64,000 nt of DNA from Merluccius polli (GCA_030340625.1 JAOPHQ010004848.1:238869-302868), one strand, 5' to 3'; positions 25,401 to 36,408 are shown, counted from the first letter of the stretch. Made by a program: numbers and translations. Notes: generated by a model not told the origin, from the letters alone.

Positions 25401-28400
25401 CCTGGGGTAAATGTGCCAGAGAGGGCAATCCTCAGAGGCATACCAGTGGCACTGGGCAGGAAGAACTCATTATCCATGAAGATGTAGTGGACAAAGATGT
25501 TGTTGTCAGTTGTGGTCATAACAGCCTTCATCAGCTGTGGCAGAGAGAAATCCATAAGCTTCATTCAGTTTCCATTTCCCAATAAATGCTTTGTATAGGG
25601 ATGATGTGTTACATTTCAATGTACTTACATCAGCTGGGAACATCTTAAGCATGCTGTCAATCATCATGGCAGCTGAGTAGGCCATGTCTGCCATGTCATC
25701 AGTTTTAAGGTAACCAAGCTCATTTCCCAAAAGGCTCAAGTAAACCATTGCTTCAGGGGATTGCTGATCCTTAAGTTCCCTGAACAGTTTGTTGAGATTG
25801 TGCCCAATTTCCCTTATCAGTCCCTGGGATGCCTATAGATGAACATACTGTGTTACTAATCATTCCAAAGTACATTTACAGAGGTGTTACAAATAGCATT
25901 GTTTTTAATACCTTCTTCCTGTCATTCTTCAGAGGAGGCAGCATCTTCTTTAGCATTTCAGTGGCTCTGATGGGCATGTTGTCAGAGACAAAGTACATGG
26001 TTTTGAGGGCTGTGTTTGGGAAAAATCCATTCTCTCCAAACAGGGCTTCAACCGTTGGCTCAAACCCTTTGCCCTCCATTCCAATCTAAATAAGAAGACA
26101 ATTTTCACCTGTTAATATTAGATTTTAGCACATGCAAATTATTGTCACAATGATATTGAATTGAATGAATATTATTTTTTGTACCTCCATCATGTCAATG
26201 TCATAACCAAATGCTTTCAGGGTCATCTCAAGCATGATTTCCTTTGGCAGGTAGCTGTTTCCCTCAAAGATCATGTTTCTCTCAAAAGAGCCCATTTTGT
26301 AATTGCCAGAGAACTTGGGGAACCATGTGGGATCCATGACTGTTCCAATCTCATTGCCCTGCAGAGCATTAAGAATCTTCTCCCGCAGTCTGTTGGAAAG
26401 AAACATAGACATGTTTGGATTATCTATCGTAAATTTGTAAATGAAATAACTATAGCAGGTGTACTACCCAATGGTGTTATTGTGGGAAGGGCTTGCTGCT
26501 CAGATTTGTTGACACAATAACAAAATCTTGATGGAAATAAGTTGATGTTGAGTTGAAGTAGCTCATTAGCAAATTTGCTAAAAATGCCCCACTTACTCTT
26601 TAGTCTCGGGACCAGTTGAGGACAAGATGTTGGTAATGTGAGAGATGACAAAGCTCCTGGCCTGTTGGTCTTGATCATTAGGCAAAGAGGCAACCAACTG
26701 AGCCACTTCACTGGGCTGGGGGTCCTTCATCAGAACCAGGTAAGCAGCAATGCGCTTCTGCAGTGGGCTGGCAATATCCAGAATCACCTGCATGAGAACC
26801 TCCCTACCCTATGAAAATAGGGTATATGTATATATCAATATAACTTGAGTTATAAACAAATACCAATGTGGATAATGTTTTAATCATGACCTGTGAAAAA
26901 AGTACCAACCTCTTCAGGAACAGTAGTGCGTCTGAAGACCTGAATGGCAGCCTGTTGGACAACTGTGGATGCAGTTGGCTGGTTCACACATTGAATAACA
27001 GCAGTTCTCAGTGCAGGACTGGCATCTCCCATAGCTGCAGCCATGTTTCCAACAACCTAAAAAGAAAAAAAAAGAAAAATTGTATTGCTATCTTTCGAAA
27101 TATCACTTTTCCGATGCATGTTGAGTAATGAAATTGATAGACTCACCCTCAAGGTCATGAATGTGTTGTCCTTGTCACCAGTGCAGTCTCCCAACTCAGC
27201 TGCCATGAACTCAGCAACAGAGTGAATCTCAGGGATCAACTTTGCTTCAGCCTTGTAGAACCTGACAATGCAAAATGTGAATTTAAAACATGTTCAAATA
27301 CAAAAAAAGCTATTTAGAAATGTCTTACCTTAAAAAAACAAAAGTGGTATTGATGTTGAGTCAATTTTGCTCTCACCTCTTGACAATGTTGCTGAGTGCA
27401 TACATGATGGGCTTGCTGGTCTTGTATTTAGCCATCTCTAGCATGTCCTTAATTAGAATAGGTGAGGGATTGGAAACCAGTCCAAGGGCAAACACAGCAG
27501 CATCAACCTTAAGTGCAGACCTGTCGTAGGTCCTAAAGATTTGCATGATGCCGCTGCTGCACTCAGGAGTACCGCACTGGGCCAGAACCTGGAAGGTCAG
27601 TGGCACAGAAACCTCAAGGGCCTCAGAAATACCACTACTCAGGGTCTCAATCTTCATCCTGCGAAGCATCTGCACCAGTTTGTTGAAGATGTATGCCCTT
27701 CTCTCACCCTCAGTATCAGGCAAAGTTGCCAGTTCTCTAAGGAGAGCCAGACCAGCATCCTTATCCAGGATTACACTCTTGTCATCAACAGCCTCCATGT
27801 GCAAAGACTTCACATTGGCCTCAACTGCAAATTTCAAAATTATGAATTCTGTCATTACACAACATTTTTTAAGAAACAGTCAAATGTATTTGCAAATGAA
27901 TTCCGACATTAGATCACATTTATTTAGTATTTTGATTCACTGTCCTTGCATTTTTAGCCTTAACAAACATTTGAATCTACAAATGTTGTCCCTCTTTAGG
28001 CCTATTACCTAATGCTGCAACCCTGTACATTTATGTTCGGAAGAATGACACAAGATAGACAGACAGAGAGAGACAGATAGACAATCAGTCATTTTCTTAT
28101 AACAATAGTGAATGATAAAGCTCCAGACTTACTGTAGTCAAAGATTCTGTCATTGTGAGCCGAAATCTCCAGCAAGGTCAGGGCTTGTTTTCCAATGTTG
28201 GTAACTCCATATTCTCCCCTACAGCAAACAACAACTAATTTAGCAAAAACAGTATGGTTCCTTAAGGGCAGGTAAAATTAAAACATTGAGGCATGTGCTG
28301 GAGCAATAAAAAGTTGGGACATACTTGTGAGAGAAAGGCACCAACATGTGTCTTTCAGTGCAGGAACCAAAGGTCATGTGCTTGTTGTCATTATCAAACT

Positions 28401-30047
28401 TGTACTGGCAGGTCTGTGAGCTCCTGATCAGCTGGGCAAGAGGGTAGTGCTGCAGGTAGACAAACAGTTAGCAAACAGGATCATTGAACTGAAGTGATTT
28501 TTACTGTGAAACACCATCAAGCAACCAAGCATGAAGTGTGTAGGGTAGCGTACCATGCCAGAGATAAGGGCCAAGGGGCTTGTTTGGTCTCTCATTGGGA
28601 CAAATTTTTCACATCTAGAAAGATCCCTGCTGAGGCTGATGTCGGTTGCAATTGTCTGTGTTTCAGTAATGGTGGATTGGGTCTTGCATTTGCCATAGAT
28701 GGTGGGCTGTATGAGACAGAGCACATCAGTATTTTCTGTATATATTTGACCACTTTATATTCTTTGATTACTTTATGCATGCATTTTTCTTGTGTAGCAA
28801 ACATACCATGTTCTTGTTCTTGTCCTCCTCCACCAAAGGCACCAGCAGAGCAGAGATGATTCCTCTCTTCATGTTCAGGATGGTAGTCGTCTCCCCTTCT
28901 TCAGGATAGAGCTTCACATCGTACACTCCCTCAACCACTACCTTCAGGGGATACCTGGAGAAAATAACACACAATATAAACACAGTATGTCACTAACATG
29001 AAGGAATACAGAGCGTATTCATGGTTTTCAATATCTGTTCATTTTATTTGAAGATGTCAAATGATTTTCAGTTACTTCTCCATTTCAGTAGCGAAGGCAT
29101 CAGATCTAGGAGCCGGTGCGAACACTGGGCTACCATCAGCACCAGTGTCAACCACTTCACTCAGACGACAGCCAGTGGTGCGAACGATGAAGCTACACAT
29201 CTGTGGCACTTCAATCTCAACCTTGTTGTAAAAGAAAAAGTGAACTTCTTTATCACATCTTCAAATCATGATGTAATTGAAGAAAAAATAGATATTGGTG
29301 TGTGAGAGATCTTGACTTGTACCTTGCAGGAGCCCTTGGGTCCATTTCCAAGCTTGGAGGCTCCATTGATTGCATTAAGGGACTCGGTTTCATACTGATA
29401 TTCATACTTGTGTAGAGTCTTGTATCTCTGAGCCACTATATGAGGAAAGAGACATCAAAAGGTGACCAGAAGGTCCCATAATATCAGTGGGACTATCAAT
29501 TGGGTGTATACAAAACAAACAAAAACGCTTTTCCCCATCAACCATCAAATATTACATACAACTTACACAAACATGTTGGGAGGTCTTCAACTTGGGCAGC
29601 TGTAGGGTAAAAGAGTAGAGTACCTAATTTTAGAATGTTCAAAATACAGAAATACTTCTGAAATAAGCTAAATGGATGATAATATAGAATACAATAGAAG
29701 AGTGGACATATTAAAATCATCAACAATAAAAATGAATCAACCCACCATTTATTACTTGATTTGGGTTTACAACATACAAAACAGGTTAGATATACATTTG
29801 AAATCAATAAAGACACACTAATAATACAGAAATATAAATAAGGCATTTTTCTTTGTGATAAATACAAAACCTTTTTTGTTATAAAATCTTCAGGTTATAT
29901 ATTGAACATGGAGCATCGTCAGGCTATATATGGAAATATAGAGTAACTGTTATTTTTCATCTACACTACAAAAGATCCAAAGTGGTACTCACAGGCCAGG
30001 GCCACTGTGCTTAGGAGAAGCAGAAGGCAGAGCTTTGATTCCCCCAT
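2658..30047 (-). CDS. apob: apolipoprotein B (apoB-100-like), complete, 29 coding exons
   Basis: ApoB is the non-exchangeable scaffold of VLDL/LDL/chylomicron-type particles and is secreted through the ER. Exons in transcript order: 29993-30047, 29567-29599, 29323-29435, 29076-29221, 28807-28954, 28554-28706, 28325-28449, 28133-28218, 27377-27824, 27147-27261, 26910-27056, 26597-26808, 26185-26389, 25912-26085, 25629-25832, 25367-25534, 25072-25274, 13648-13830, 13417-13547, 13098-13308, 12840-13012, 12581-12738, 11115-11224, 10641-11014, 4567-10536, 4350-4461, 4239-4262, 3952-4138, 2658-3629. All introns read GT-AG and the phases agree; the sum is 11,340 nt, 3,779 aa. The signal peptide begins MGESKLCLLLLL. 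The N-terminal vitellogenin/MTP-like lipid-transfer domain (about residues 30-900) includes DCTGDKDN and GMEGKGFEPTVEALFG. Amphipathic beta and alpha regions follow. It is shorter than human APOB (4,563 aa as recalled). Which fish paralogue (apoba or apobb type) it is cannot be settled from sequence alone. Confidence 0.95.
4567..10536 (-). CDS. apob: apoB exon 25: giant exon (5,970 nt, 1,990 codons)
   Basis: This single uninterrupted exon corresponds to human exon 26, which is 7,572 nt as recalled. It is entered through an acceptor ending TAATAG at about 10537 and left through donor GTAAGA at 4561-4566. It encodes the beta-1 belt, a helical alpha-2 region (about nt 6950-8800, many heptad-like V/I/L spacings such as MQKVVTEQIIFSEIKQMIE) and part of beta-2. 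Two blocks present in the human protein appear absent here (see findings). A short QAQAQAQ stretch at 6568-6590 comes from a 6-bp repeat. The basic residues of the human LDL-receptor site are not conserved at 5405-5470. Confidence 0.95.
10641..13830 (-). CDS. apob: apoB exons 18-24: start of the beta-1 region
   Basis: These seven exons lie on the far side of the 11.2 kb intron 17 and restore the frame exactly (exon 17 ends with two codon bases, exon 18 supplies one). Exon 18 reads TVFFAGMKYCTALQY and APYFPFTGD, matching human CKQVFPGLNYCTSGAY and YYPLTGD (recalled). Exon 20 carries VLTTDIQIPDYDVEAGF (human LSSEVQIPDFDVDLG). Exon 23 ends with PEKLFLN and exon 24 has AIPVPLGGKS (human ENLFLKSDG and EIPLPFGGKSS). 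The region begins the amphipathic beta-strand lipid belt. Intron 22 between exons 22 and 23 holds a 1.27 kb repeat that comes within 13 bp of the exon 22 splice donor. Confidence 0.92.
11302..12567 (+). mobile_element. hairpin-bearing TIR element, copy A, in apoB intron 22
   Basis: It begins with a long imperfect palindrome (11302-11443): GATAATGCCC, then GTGTCCATTATCAGAAGTTA, repeated in inverted order as far as GGGCATTATCCC. This is followed by CTTATACCATGGTC, and the element ends with the inverse GACCATGGTATAAG at 12554-12567. The interior has three about 190-bp tandem units (11741-12289). No ORF is present. The family was not named from sequence. Confidence 0.65.
11741..12289 (+). repeat. 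three tandem units of about 190 bp inside copy A
   Basis: Units start at 11741, 11933 and 12123, each opening with gggaatcgcgacgg and containing ggtctatagcatataacc and accagctgtcgttttgac. The third diverges at its end (ctctcgttttgaagg) and runs into unique right-arm sequence. Copy B has two such units, so unit number varies between copies. Confidence 0.8.
14935..15262 (+). repeat. tandem repeat with TACCGCTATTACGACAATT units
   Basis: Two or three diverged units contain taccgctattacgacaatt, aggcctacttttcatagaaa and a run of aataataataatagttatt. They start near 14929, 14980-15000, 15040 and 15152. They belong to the subterminal region of the surrounding insertion. Confidence 0.6.
15664..16019 (+). 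mobile_element. solo LTR-like repeat, copy 2 (nested)
   Basis: The TGTATCAGCAG start, the internal AACAAATAAAGTGAG and the CCCACA end match copies 1 and 3. It lies inside the 14798-16517 element, so it inserted after that element or was carried by it. Confidence 0.6.
17148..17745 (+). repeat. minisatellite array 1 (ctgaaatagtagaagaat family)
   Basis: About 600 bp of imperfect repeats alternates ctgaaatagtagaagaat with ctgaaagtagtagaagtag and ttgaaattgtagtag, with a higher-order period of about 60 bp. The reverse strand has a long low-complexity Phe/Tyr/Leu ORF, which I regard as a consequence of the repeat. Confidence 0.85.
17746..18420 (+). repeat. complex repeat module M, copy 1
   Basis: An AT-rich non-coding module contains two or three internal repeats of tgctatcgaaatttcgtt followed by ggatatcgttattattgaat. 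It follows the minisatellite directly. Related copies are at 19484-20091 (continuing at 22180-22480) and 23010-23860. Together module and minisatellite form a roughly 1.4 kb higher-order unit. Confidence 0.65.
18450..18585 (+). repeat. poly-C and CCGCGG-containing tandem repeat
   Basis: A run of 27 C (18459-18485) is followed by ggccgtaggtccgcggtgtg and ttactattgcgggcacccc, repeated at 18506-18575. Further copies are at 19236-19340 and 21590-21740. Poly-C runs of this kind often vary in length or assemble badly. Confidence 0.7.
18586..19235 (+). mobile_element. PIF/Harbinger-like non-autonomous relic with MADF-like first exon
   Basis: Imperfect inverted ends (CTCTTGCCCACTGGATGC on the left; CTGTTACCCACTGCATTC on the reverse right) enclose a short ORF from ATG 18877. 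It reads MEDKLIIAVGNRAILYDQ then YKDTNRRDLAWRELS up to a GTAACA donor at 19001. This is the start of a MADF/SANT-type DNA-binding domain as found in the second protein of PIF/Harbinger transposons. The rest of the domain and the transposase are missing. Confidence 0.55.
19236..19340 (+). repeat. CCGCGG-containing repeat, second site
   Basis: Two copies of ccggccgtaggtccgcggtg, separated by ttactattgcg and short C runs, lie on the right side of the Harbinger-like relic. The same family stands on its left, so the relic may have inserted into the array. Confidence 0.6.
19484..20091 (+). repeat. repeat module M, copy 2 (left part)
   Basis: It is similar to 17880-18300, including ggatattatgggatatacaa and tatcgaaatttcgt. 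It is cut at CTAGATAG (20084-20091) by the long-TIR element and resumes at 22180. Confidence 0.65.
20092..22179 (+). mobile_element. long-TIR transposon (about 590-bp inverted arms) with 8-bp target duplication
   Basis: The ends GTCAGGGTACTAAAGTATAA and the matching inverse TTATACTTTAGTACCCTGAC are flanked by perfect CTAGATAG (20084-20091, 22180-22187); sibling module copies have one CTAGATAG. The inverted arms extend to about 20680 and 21095, leaving a short middle. No ORF of note. The 8-bp duplication fits the hAT superfamily. The right arm is interrupted by a MITE at 21318-21833. Confidence 0.75.
21318..21833 (+). mobile_element. hAT MITE (CAGTGTTGGG...CAACACTG) nested in long-TIR element
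   Basis: Termini CAGTGTTG and CAACACTG are flanked by the perfect 8-bp duplication CCTATAAT (21310-21317, 21834-21841). The interior is rich in agtaac/gttact motifs. It carries an internal poly-C/CCGCCGG repeat block at about 21590-21740, likely a later insertion or expansion. Confidence 0.8.
22180..22480 (+). repeat. repeat module M, copy 2 (right part)
   Basis: It resumes the interrupted module with tagatagatacaaatctcta and continues into ttggaaaaataaaggtgg, matching 23575-23850. The boundary is the right copy of CTAGATAG. Confidence 0.6.
22570..23010 (+). repeat. minisatellite array 2
   Basis: It has the same repeat family as array 1 (ctgaaagtagtagtagaag, ctgaaatagtagaagaat). It includes the uninterrupted unit agtagtataagctgaaatag that represents the empty insertion site of element copy B. 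It is preceded at 22481-22570 by a block also found at 14240-14340. Confidence 0.8.
23010..23860 (+). repeat. repeat module M, copy 3
   Basis: It closely matches 17720-18420 and the split copy 2, including ctggcaacactgctgaacgt at its start and gctatcgaaatttcgt internally. There is no coding potential. Confidence 0.65.
23862..24058 (+). repeat. palindromic tandem array (about 4 units)
   Basis: Each unit reads aataaagatttcgatatcta, gagtgtgaatg, ctccagcattcacac. The part GTGAATGCTCCAGCATTCAC is a near-perfect palindrome, so each unit can form a hairpin. Units repeat every 45-50 bp. It is not a CRISPR: there are no unique spacers and the host is a vertebrate. Confidence 0.75.
24065..24444 (+). 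mobile_element. solo LTR-like repeat, copy 3
   Basis: It starts TGTATCAACAGGCTG and ends ACACATCACA, with AACAAATAAAGTGAG 50-60 bp before the end. It shares aggccacgcctgccc and ggagctccacgcgcgtga with the other copies. No target duplication was recognised. Confidence 0.6.
25072..30047 (-). CDS. apob: apoB exons 1-17: signal peptide and vitellogenin-like lipid-transfer domain
   Basis: Seventeen short exons encode about 911 residues. Exon 1 (55 nt) holds the whole signal peptide, M-G-E-S-K followed by leucines and ending near STVALA. Exons 3-8 contain the cysteines expected of the N-terminal beta-barrel and the signature TSPLALISGM (human TGISPLALIKGM, recalled). Exons 9-15 form the alpha-helical superhelix, including QCGTPECSSGIM and DCTGDKDNTFMTLR. 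Exons 16-17 carry NIFVHYIFMDNEFFLP and HTNLYHESGLQAK, which match human HYIFMENAFELP and NTNFFHESGLEAH (recalled). In the family this domain accepts lipid from the microsomal triglyceride transfer protein during particle assembly. Introns here are compact, 80 bp to about 0.7 kb, in sharp contrast to intron 17. Confidence 0.93.
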
Positions 30048-30129
30048 GTTGGGTTCACTGAAGCTCTCTCTGCTCTTGGGGACTTGACGAGAACTCCGAC
30101 GAGACTGATACCGTAACGTCAGTGTGGGT

Positions 30130-30137
30130 CTTTTATA
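30130..30137 (-). promoter_or_regulatory. apob: apoB TATA box
   Basis: On the minus strand this reads TATAAAAG, about 83 bp before the apoB start codon. That would place transcription initiation near 30100-30107 and leave a short 5' UTR of roughly 55 nt. The next bases contain TGACGTTA. The position and perfect consensus support a core promoter; factor sites were not assigned. Confidence 0.7.
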
Positions 30138-30139
30138 CC

Positions 30140-31470
30140 CTCAGTTGTACTCATTCACAGTGGCTGAAAAACAGTACAGAGAGTACTTTGGAAGGCTCAA
30201 AGTCTACTGCCCACTCCAATGTGAAAGGACAAAGGCAAAAAGTTCACAGAGGTGTCTTAGAGCCAAACACTGTTCTGCAAACAGAACAATGCATTCTGAT
30301 TGATTGGTGATAAAAAAAAAAAGTAAACATAAAATAATTTTGTGTTGACTCAAATGATTTTCTGATGTTGATTTGATTAATTTAAATATGATAAAAAGAG
30401 ACATAAGACAATCCATTGCAACTGCATAAAATGTAAGTACAGCTCAATATTAAATGCATATTTAAAATTAGGTTTAAGTTCATCATTTTTATCTTGAATT
30501 ATTATCAGCTAGGGAGTTCATTATTTTAAATATCTGGACTAACCAGCATTATTGCAATCAATAGAGAAGGCGCTTAACATTGATCAACGATACAATTAAA
30601 CTGTTGTTTAGTAATATGCTCCCAAATGAATAGTGAGTGATCTAGACATGTCCCAAAGACAAAGTCCCTTCCCATGTGAAAATGATTGCAGTATCAAGCC
30701 TTTGATGCCTTGACAGTGCACAATTTAATTGGAATATTTAAAATTACTCTTTCTGTCAGTGATTCAAACAGTAAACAAATAACGTTTTCAAAGGACAATG
30801 GTGATGTTGTTTATTTTAATTGTATAGTTTCATATATTTGATATAGCTACTGCAAATTATGAACTTCTCTTGGTTTCTGCAAAAATATGTCACTTGAGAA
30901 TTTGCTAACTAAATGTTTAGTATTCTGCTTGTACTCCACAGTAGTATGTTCTCATGTTATGTTAAGGAACATTTATACCGAAGTATACTAAACTGCACTA
31001 AAATTATTGTTCAAATGTAAATTTAGCCTGAATTAACTCTAGTGGCATTCATTTACAATTCTGATAGCTGTCTAGACTCTGGCATATCTACAATAAACCT
31101 GTATCTGCAATAAATAAATACATTTGATAACCTTTGACTGGTAGTGGTGATTTGCTACTTCTGTATTGAATGTCTCTATAATTCATAAATGTTGGTCAAA
31201 TGAAGATGAAATTGAGGGTAAGTGTTTGTAAATATGTAGCTCTGCCCACATACATTGGTGTTGCTGTTATAAGTTAATATCTTCAATTTCTCTTACAAGT
31301 TCACTATATCTTTATTGAAGTGTTTATGGTGTCACTAATGCATTAAATCAATCGAATTGTCAGCAACAGATTTTGGCGCAACTGGCTCATAATGTATTTA
31401 ATGAACACATCAAAAATACAGCAAGCAGTGAATAATTTATTTAGCACTTTTCAAGGCACTGAAATTACTT
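30140..31470. other. apoB upstream region, no gene recognised
   Basis: AT-rich non-coding DNA. It probably contains apoB distal promoter elements, but I assign none. Confidence 0.5.
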
Positions 31471-31471
31471 G

Positions 31472-31697
31472 TTAAACCCAAAGCACACAACCGTGCCAGG
31501 AAAGACGCAAAATAATGTTTCCTAATTTTTGCGTCCAAAATAGACTTGAGTCCTGTACGAAGCGAGGAAAAAAGTACAGCCCCACTACATTTGTGCTCCG
31601 TGTGCTTTGCTCTGTTAAAACAATATGATTCTATTCATTTCTTTGGTCGTGCTACAAATATGAACTGAAATTCGTGCTCTGCGTGCTTTGGGCTTAA
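31472..31697 (+). mobile_element. short MITE flanked by TTAA
   Basis: TTAA at 31472-31475 is followed by ACCCAAAGCACAC, and the right end reads GTGCTTTGGGC before TTAA (31694-31697). Inverted ends plus a TTAA duplication suggest a piggyBac- or Kolobok-type non-autonomous element of 226 bp. Confidence 0.6.
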
Positions 31698-32750
31698 GGG
31701 TGTGTGTCGGAGCGGGACATCACAGCTCGTCCACTACCAGAATACCCACAGTTTCAATATACACACTCACTTCTCCTGACTAGGTGTCAAGCACTTTCAG
31801 TCCACAATTGAAAAGTAAGGCCTACCTTTAAAGCCATGCACCTCCCTGGTTTCGCTCTATAAAATCTAATCAAAATTTAACTCACAAATCATGACACTTA
31901 TGTCACTAATGTAATGTATATTTATGAATTCCATTATGATTTAGGATATATAAGATATGACAAAAATAAAAATACTTGAAGTAATTGAGATTTCAGATAA
32001 TTGAAAATGAGGGGAACATGAATTGTGCAACATTCACTGAATGGTCAAAAAGGTTACACATAATAGTAGATTATCACCGTACTCTCCTTGGTAAGATGTC
32101 AACAGAAAAACAATTCTAAAAACATATAATATGCTAGCAGTTTGTGGTTTGTAACTTAAATTGGACATTTGTATGTGAATGAGTTTATCCTAACTGGAAA
32201 GAACTGTGCTTGCAAATCTGTGTTGCATTAGTAGAATGTAGCGCACCCCAGAAGTTGTGTAATGCCGCATTGCAAAATTGCAAAAAGGTCTATCTCCAGG
32301 GTGTATTTGCATTTACAGTGATAATCATAGACAGAGTCCAAAATATCAGCAAGTTCAGTATTTTGTATTTACAAATGTAGTTTCAGTTAGGAAATCAGAA
32401 GATCTGAAATAAACTTGGGGATATCGAGGGAAATTTTGTAAAACAAAAACAAAGATGTAAGAAAATAACCCTGTAATGAACTGTACATACATTAATGTTA
32501 TAAAGATGTTAACACCTCCAAGTGTTCTTTCTTTAAAGGTAAAGGCAAAATTACTGTGTGCCCTATAAAGCTTTCACTGATCTCAGAGGGCACAGGAGTG
32601 GAAGAGTTTGTTGTCTGTGTGGTGAAAAGTAATCATTGGGACACCATTATGGAATTAGGAGACCCTTTTTCCAATCCTTCTTTGTGGTAAATATTTCACT
32701 CAAGGGCTCTTGCTAAAATACTTTACTATATTGTACTGTATTCTGGACAG

Positions 32751-32824
<74 letters not shown>
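32751..32824 (+). repeat. (TA)n microsatellite
   Basis: About 37 TA units, followed by a second short inverted AT tract (taatatatgtatatatatta) at 32830-32851. Confidence 0.95.
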
Positions 32825-32827
<3 letters not shown>

Positions 32828-32859
32828 TTTAATATATGTATATATATTAAAGACTAGAT

Positions 32860-35800
32860 CCAATTAGGTTTGTCACCAAATTAGATTTATTGATAGCCGA
32901 TTGGGACTGTGAAATTGAGTTTAAACTGTATGACCCAGAAGCCAGAGTAGACAGACAGACATGGCTTTGCCCTCTCTATTTGCGCAGGGCTACAGCAGCC
33001 TTTCTTTCCTAATCATGCAGGGTAAAGGTCTCTGTATAGTCCAATCCATTAGTGCTTATTGATGTAATTATATAAGCAGCACTCAAGCAAAGGAAATACT
33101 TTTTACATTACATTATTCTACTCTACCAGCCTTTAGAGGGTGCATGGTGCAAATGTGCTTGATCAAACATTTCTGTTCTTCAGTCTTTTTTAAAGCCCCA
33201 TTGTGGTCAAATACTATTACTATAGTGCTACTACTGCTATACTACTAATAATGTATTCATAAATAACTACATTTAGCTTCTTTCTGCAAAACCCATTTTA
33301 TTACTGCTGTATTCAAATAAAAAAAATTAAAACATACACATGGTTAGATGGGAAGCTGCTAAATAGTCCATTGAACAAGCCTACTTGTTCAATTAAAAGG
33401 AAAATAAAAGGTGTAAAACCTCTAGGACATGGGCTGACATCATGATTACCTTTGTATACAGGGGAGTCTCGAGGAAATTGATAAAACAGGGAACTCTGCA
33501 CGCTTTATCTCCTTTTGTAGGAGCAAGATCAGCAAATGTTAGTATCTGCTGTGATGGCTCCATTCCTTCCAAATGCACCTCCATAAACACTTTATGATAA
33601 ATTAAGAAAAAGCTATTTGTGCTTTCAAGAGCATGTTTCTTTCACTATATATTTTTGTTTTAAAATAGTTTGAAAATCAAATGCTGTTTCTTCACAATAA
33701 TTTCATTATCGGGAGTTGGGAAACTCAGTTTTCATTTGAATCTTAAAAATCATAAAAGTGCATCTTGGTATTATTTAGCATAATATGCCAGTGTTACTTG
33801 AATACAATGTTCTCCCTGAGATTTTTGAAGTCTCCAACTTAATCCATAAATAGAACCGTAGATTCCTTGCAAAAAACAAACCAACATACAAAGTTAACTT
33901 AACTAACATGTTGGTCAACAAGATGCAATATTCAATGATAATTAAATAAGTCACTAAATGGGTAATAGAATCCTTAAACAAGGCAAGTCATGCACCTTTT
34001 GATATACTATTCAATGCATGCATGTGCAGGATGGTAAAGACACACCCTACACCCTCTCTCTCCCCCTTTCTCACTCTACCCCACCACTCTCTCTCTCATA
34101 TGGTCTATAGATGCAGCTTGATTAGAAAGGTGTTAATGCCATTCTAAGGCACCTTGAATGGCATGTTTTTTTTCATGACTGCATGTTATCTATACAGTTA
34201 GAATCATTCCAAAGATTATCTTATCTGTTGCTTATTTCAGTCTGATGACCACACTTTAGTGATTCTACGAAGGCAATGCTGTTCCACTTAGCTTGTCTGA
34301 TTACTTTATGGTACTTGGTGTAACTTTAAGATACATGACAGACAGAATATTTGTAGAATTAGGATAACAAAACACTTACATGGTAATCCTAAACATGTGT
34401 AACATATATGTGTTTAATAGCACCATTTATTTGGATTCAGAATCGGATATGATGATGTCACAAATCATGACATATCATGACACATCATGAAATATTCATG
34501 TAGTGAAAGTCATTGTGTGGCTCCTAGCCACAAGTATTTGCCATATCCCAACCAGATACATTTGTGTATATGTATATTTTGTGAACCTCCAACACACACT
34601 TGCTCATCCTGGCTTCTATTAAATTAAATCTATTTGAAAGAAAAATAGGATCTGGGGAAGAAGGTCTTAGCAAGGACCAAAGGATGAGCAAAATAGTTCT
34701 GCTGTATAGTTTCTCTCAACCTTGTGAAATTTAAATTGACACTAAATACAGTCCATGGGTGTCTCTAGAAACAGAGCCTCTCGTGATCAGAGCTACTGGG
34801 AAAAGCAATTTGCTTAACATTAGTGAAGCATACATATGGAGATGACGTTGTTGTCCTGTTAAAAATGAAATACAACTCCTATAGGCATGCACATAAAAAA
34901 CAGATATGGACACTGATAATCAAACACCTTTGTTCTATCGTTTATACCTTTTGATTTAGCTTGTGGCTTACTGCCAACACAGTTCATTGGTCATGTACTT
35001 ATCATCTCATGTCTGTGTTGGGGGCAATATAACATAATTATATCATTATATAATTAGGGTTATATAATTGTATAGCCTAGATTGTTTTATTTTAAAAATA
35101 AACTGATGTAACCAAGATGTAATCCATAGTCTTGACTCTTTATGAGTAATTATTGCCCTCAAAACCATAGGACCAACCTTAGAACCATGGAGTAGAATTA
35201 CATTTTTGCATTGGGTACTAGGCCATAATCAAGCCAACAAGTAATGGTGACGATGGATTTTAAAGTCTGTTTAGTTCTGTTTTCTAAATGTTTTGTTATG
35301 TAATATGATACTGCCAAAAAACGACATTCAGTTACAGTTCAGTTATAATGTAATTGTGACTATGTTTATCCTACGATAAAGGAATATAAAAACATATTTC
35401 TATTGAAGGGGCTCAATACAGTGGATAATAGTTTGGGGTATTACAGCATCCACCATATCACTGGCTTAAAAAGATCTATTTATGGCAACCTTGGGAAGCC
35501 ATGCTGTGTTCTTCAAATATTGACAGTGAGCTGTCATTGAAGGGAGCATTGTCCAATGGTCTAGTCAATGGAAAGGTAGACAGATCAATATGTGTAATGT
35601 GATATTTAACAAGTGTCTGGCTACATACATCCAGTACAATATCTTCAATCTTCATATCTACTTCGGTCAGTACAGGTGCACTGCGTTTACCGTCCAGTAG
35701 ATGGACGGTAGCCGCATGTTAATCTGTTAATGTCAGATGTTAATCTACTCATCGCCAGGTCGTTAGTTGTCTTCTCACGCTCTCAGCCACTTAGTTTTCA

Positions 35801-36000
35801 CTCAGTTTTACTTTTTAGAAGTGTTTCCATGTCTAATATTCAATAGTGCCACTTCCCAGTCCCTGCCTGTCTACCTGTCTGCCTACCTGTCTGTCTAGCC
35901 ATTCCGTTCCCCACTATTCCTTCATTACAGACCATGTAACGCGAATTCAGAGATTTGTTTCTAAACACACGACACACATTAGAAGGTTATCGCTGAGAAC
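32860..36000. other. intergenic DNA, no gene recognised
   Basis: No coding region supported. Minor points: a CT-rich stretch at 34045-34100, a small inverted repeat ACCGTCC...GGACGGT at 35689-35709, and CTGTCTACCTGTCTG repeats near 35865-35900. Confidence 0.5.
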
Positions 36001-36126
36001 ATGTGAAAAGATTGAAGAACCACGTGGCGTTGAATTGTGGGTGGGGCTTAAGGGGTACTCGATGACGCACTGGAGTACCCTTAGCATTGCCCCGCCCCTA
36101 GCAACCAGAGCGCGTTAGCATCACTG

Positions 36127-36395
36127 GGGCCGTGTTCCGATATCCGTACTTCCATGAGTACACTTAAACACTGGCTGTTTCTCAATCTGCATACTTGTCC
36201 GTACTTGTGTTCTTGTGGACTTGTGAAACGTCATCAGTCGCAGCCCAAGTACTGTTCCAATTCAAAGTCCGCATCTAGCCAAGTACAGTCCAAATGCCCG
36301 GATGTGTTCTTGCTCTGCCCATTTTATCGAGGATGCATCGGGTGGTGACTTGTGTGGACTTGGGCAGCCAAGTATCCCAGAATGCATTCTTTCTA
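36127..36395 (+). mobile_element. probable MITE next to, and truncating, the gypsy 5' LTR
   Basis: The sequence is rich in gtacttgtg/cttgtggacttg and internal inverted motifs (cttgtccgtacttgtg against ccaagtacagtccaa). It stands where the first about 50 bp of the LTR (present at 50992) should be. Exact ends were not resolved. Confidence 0.35.
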
Positions 36396-36408
36396 ACTCT
36401 TGTCTAAT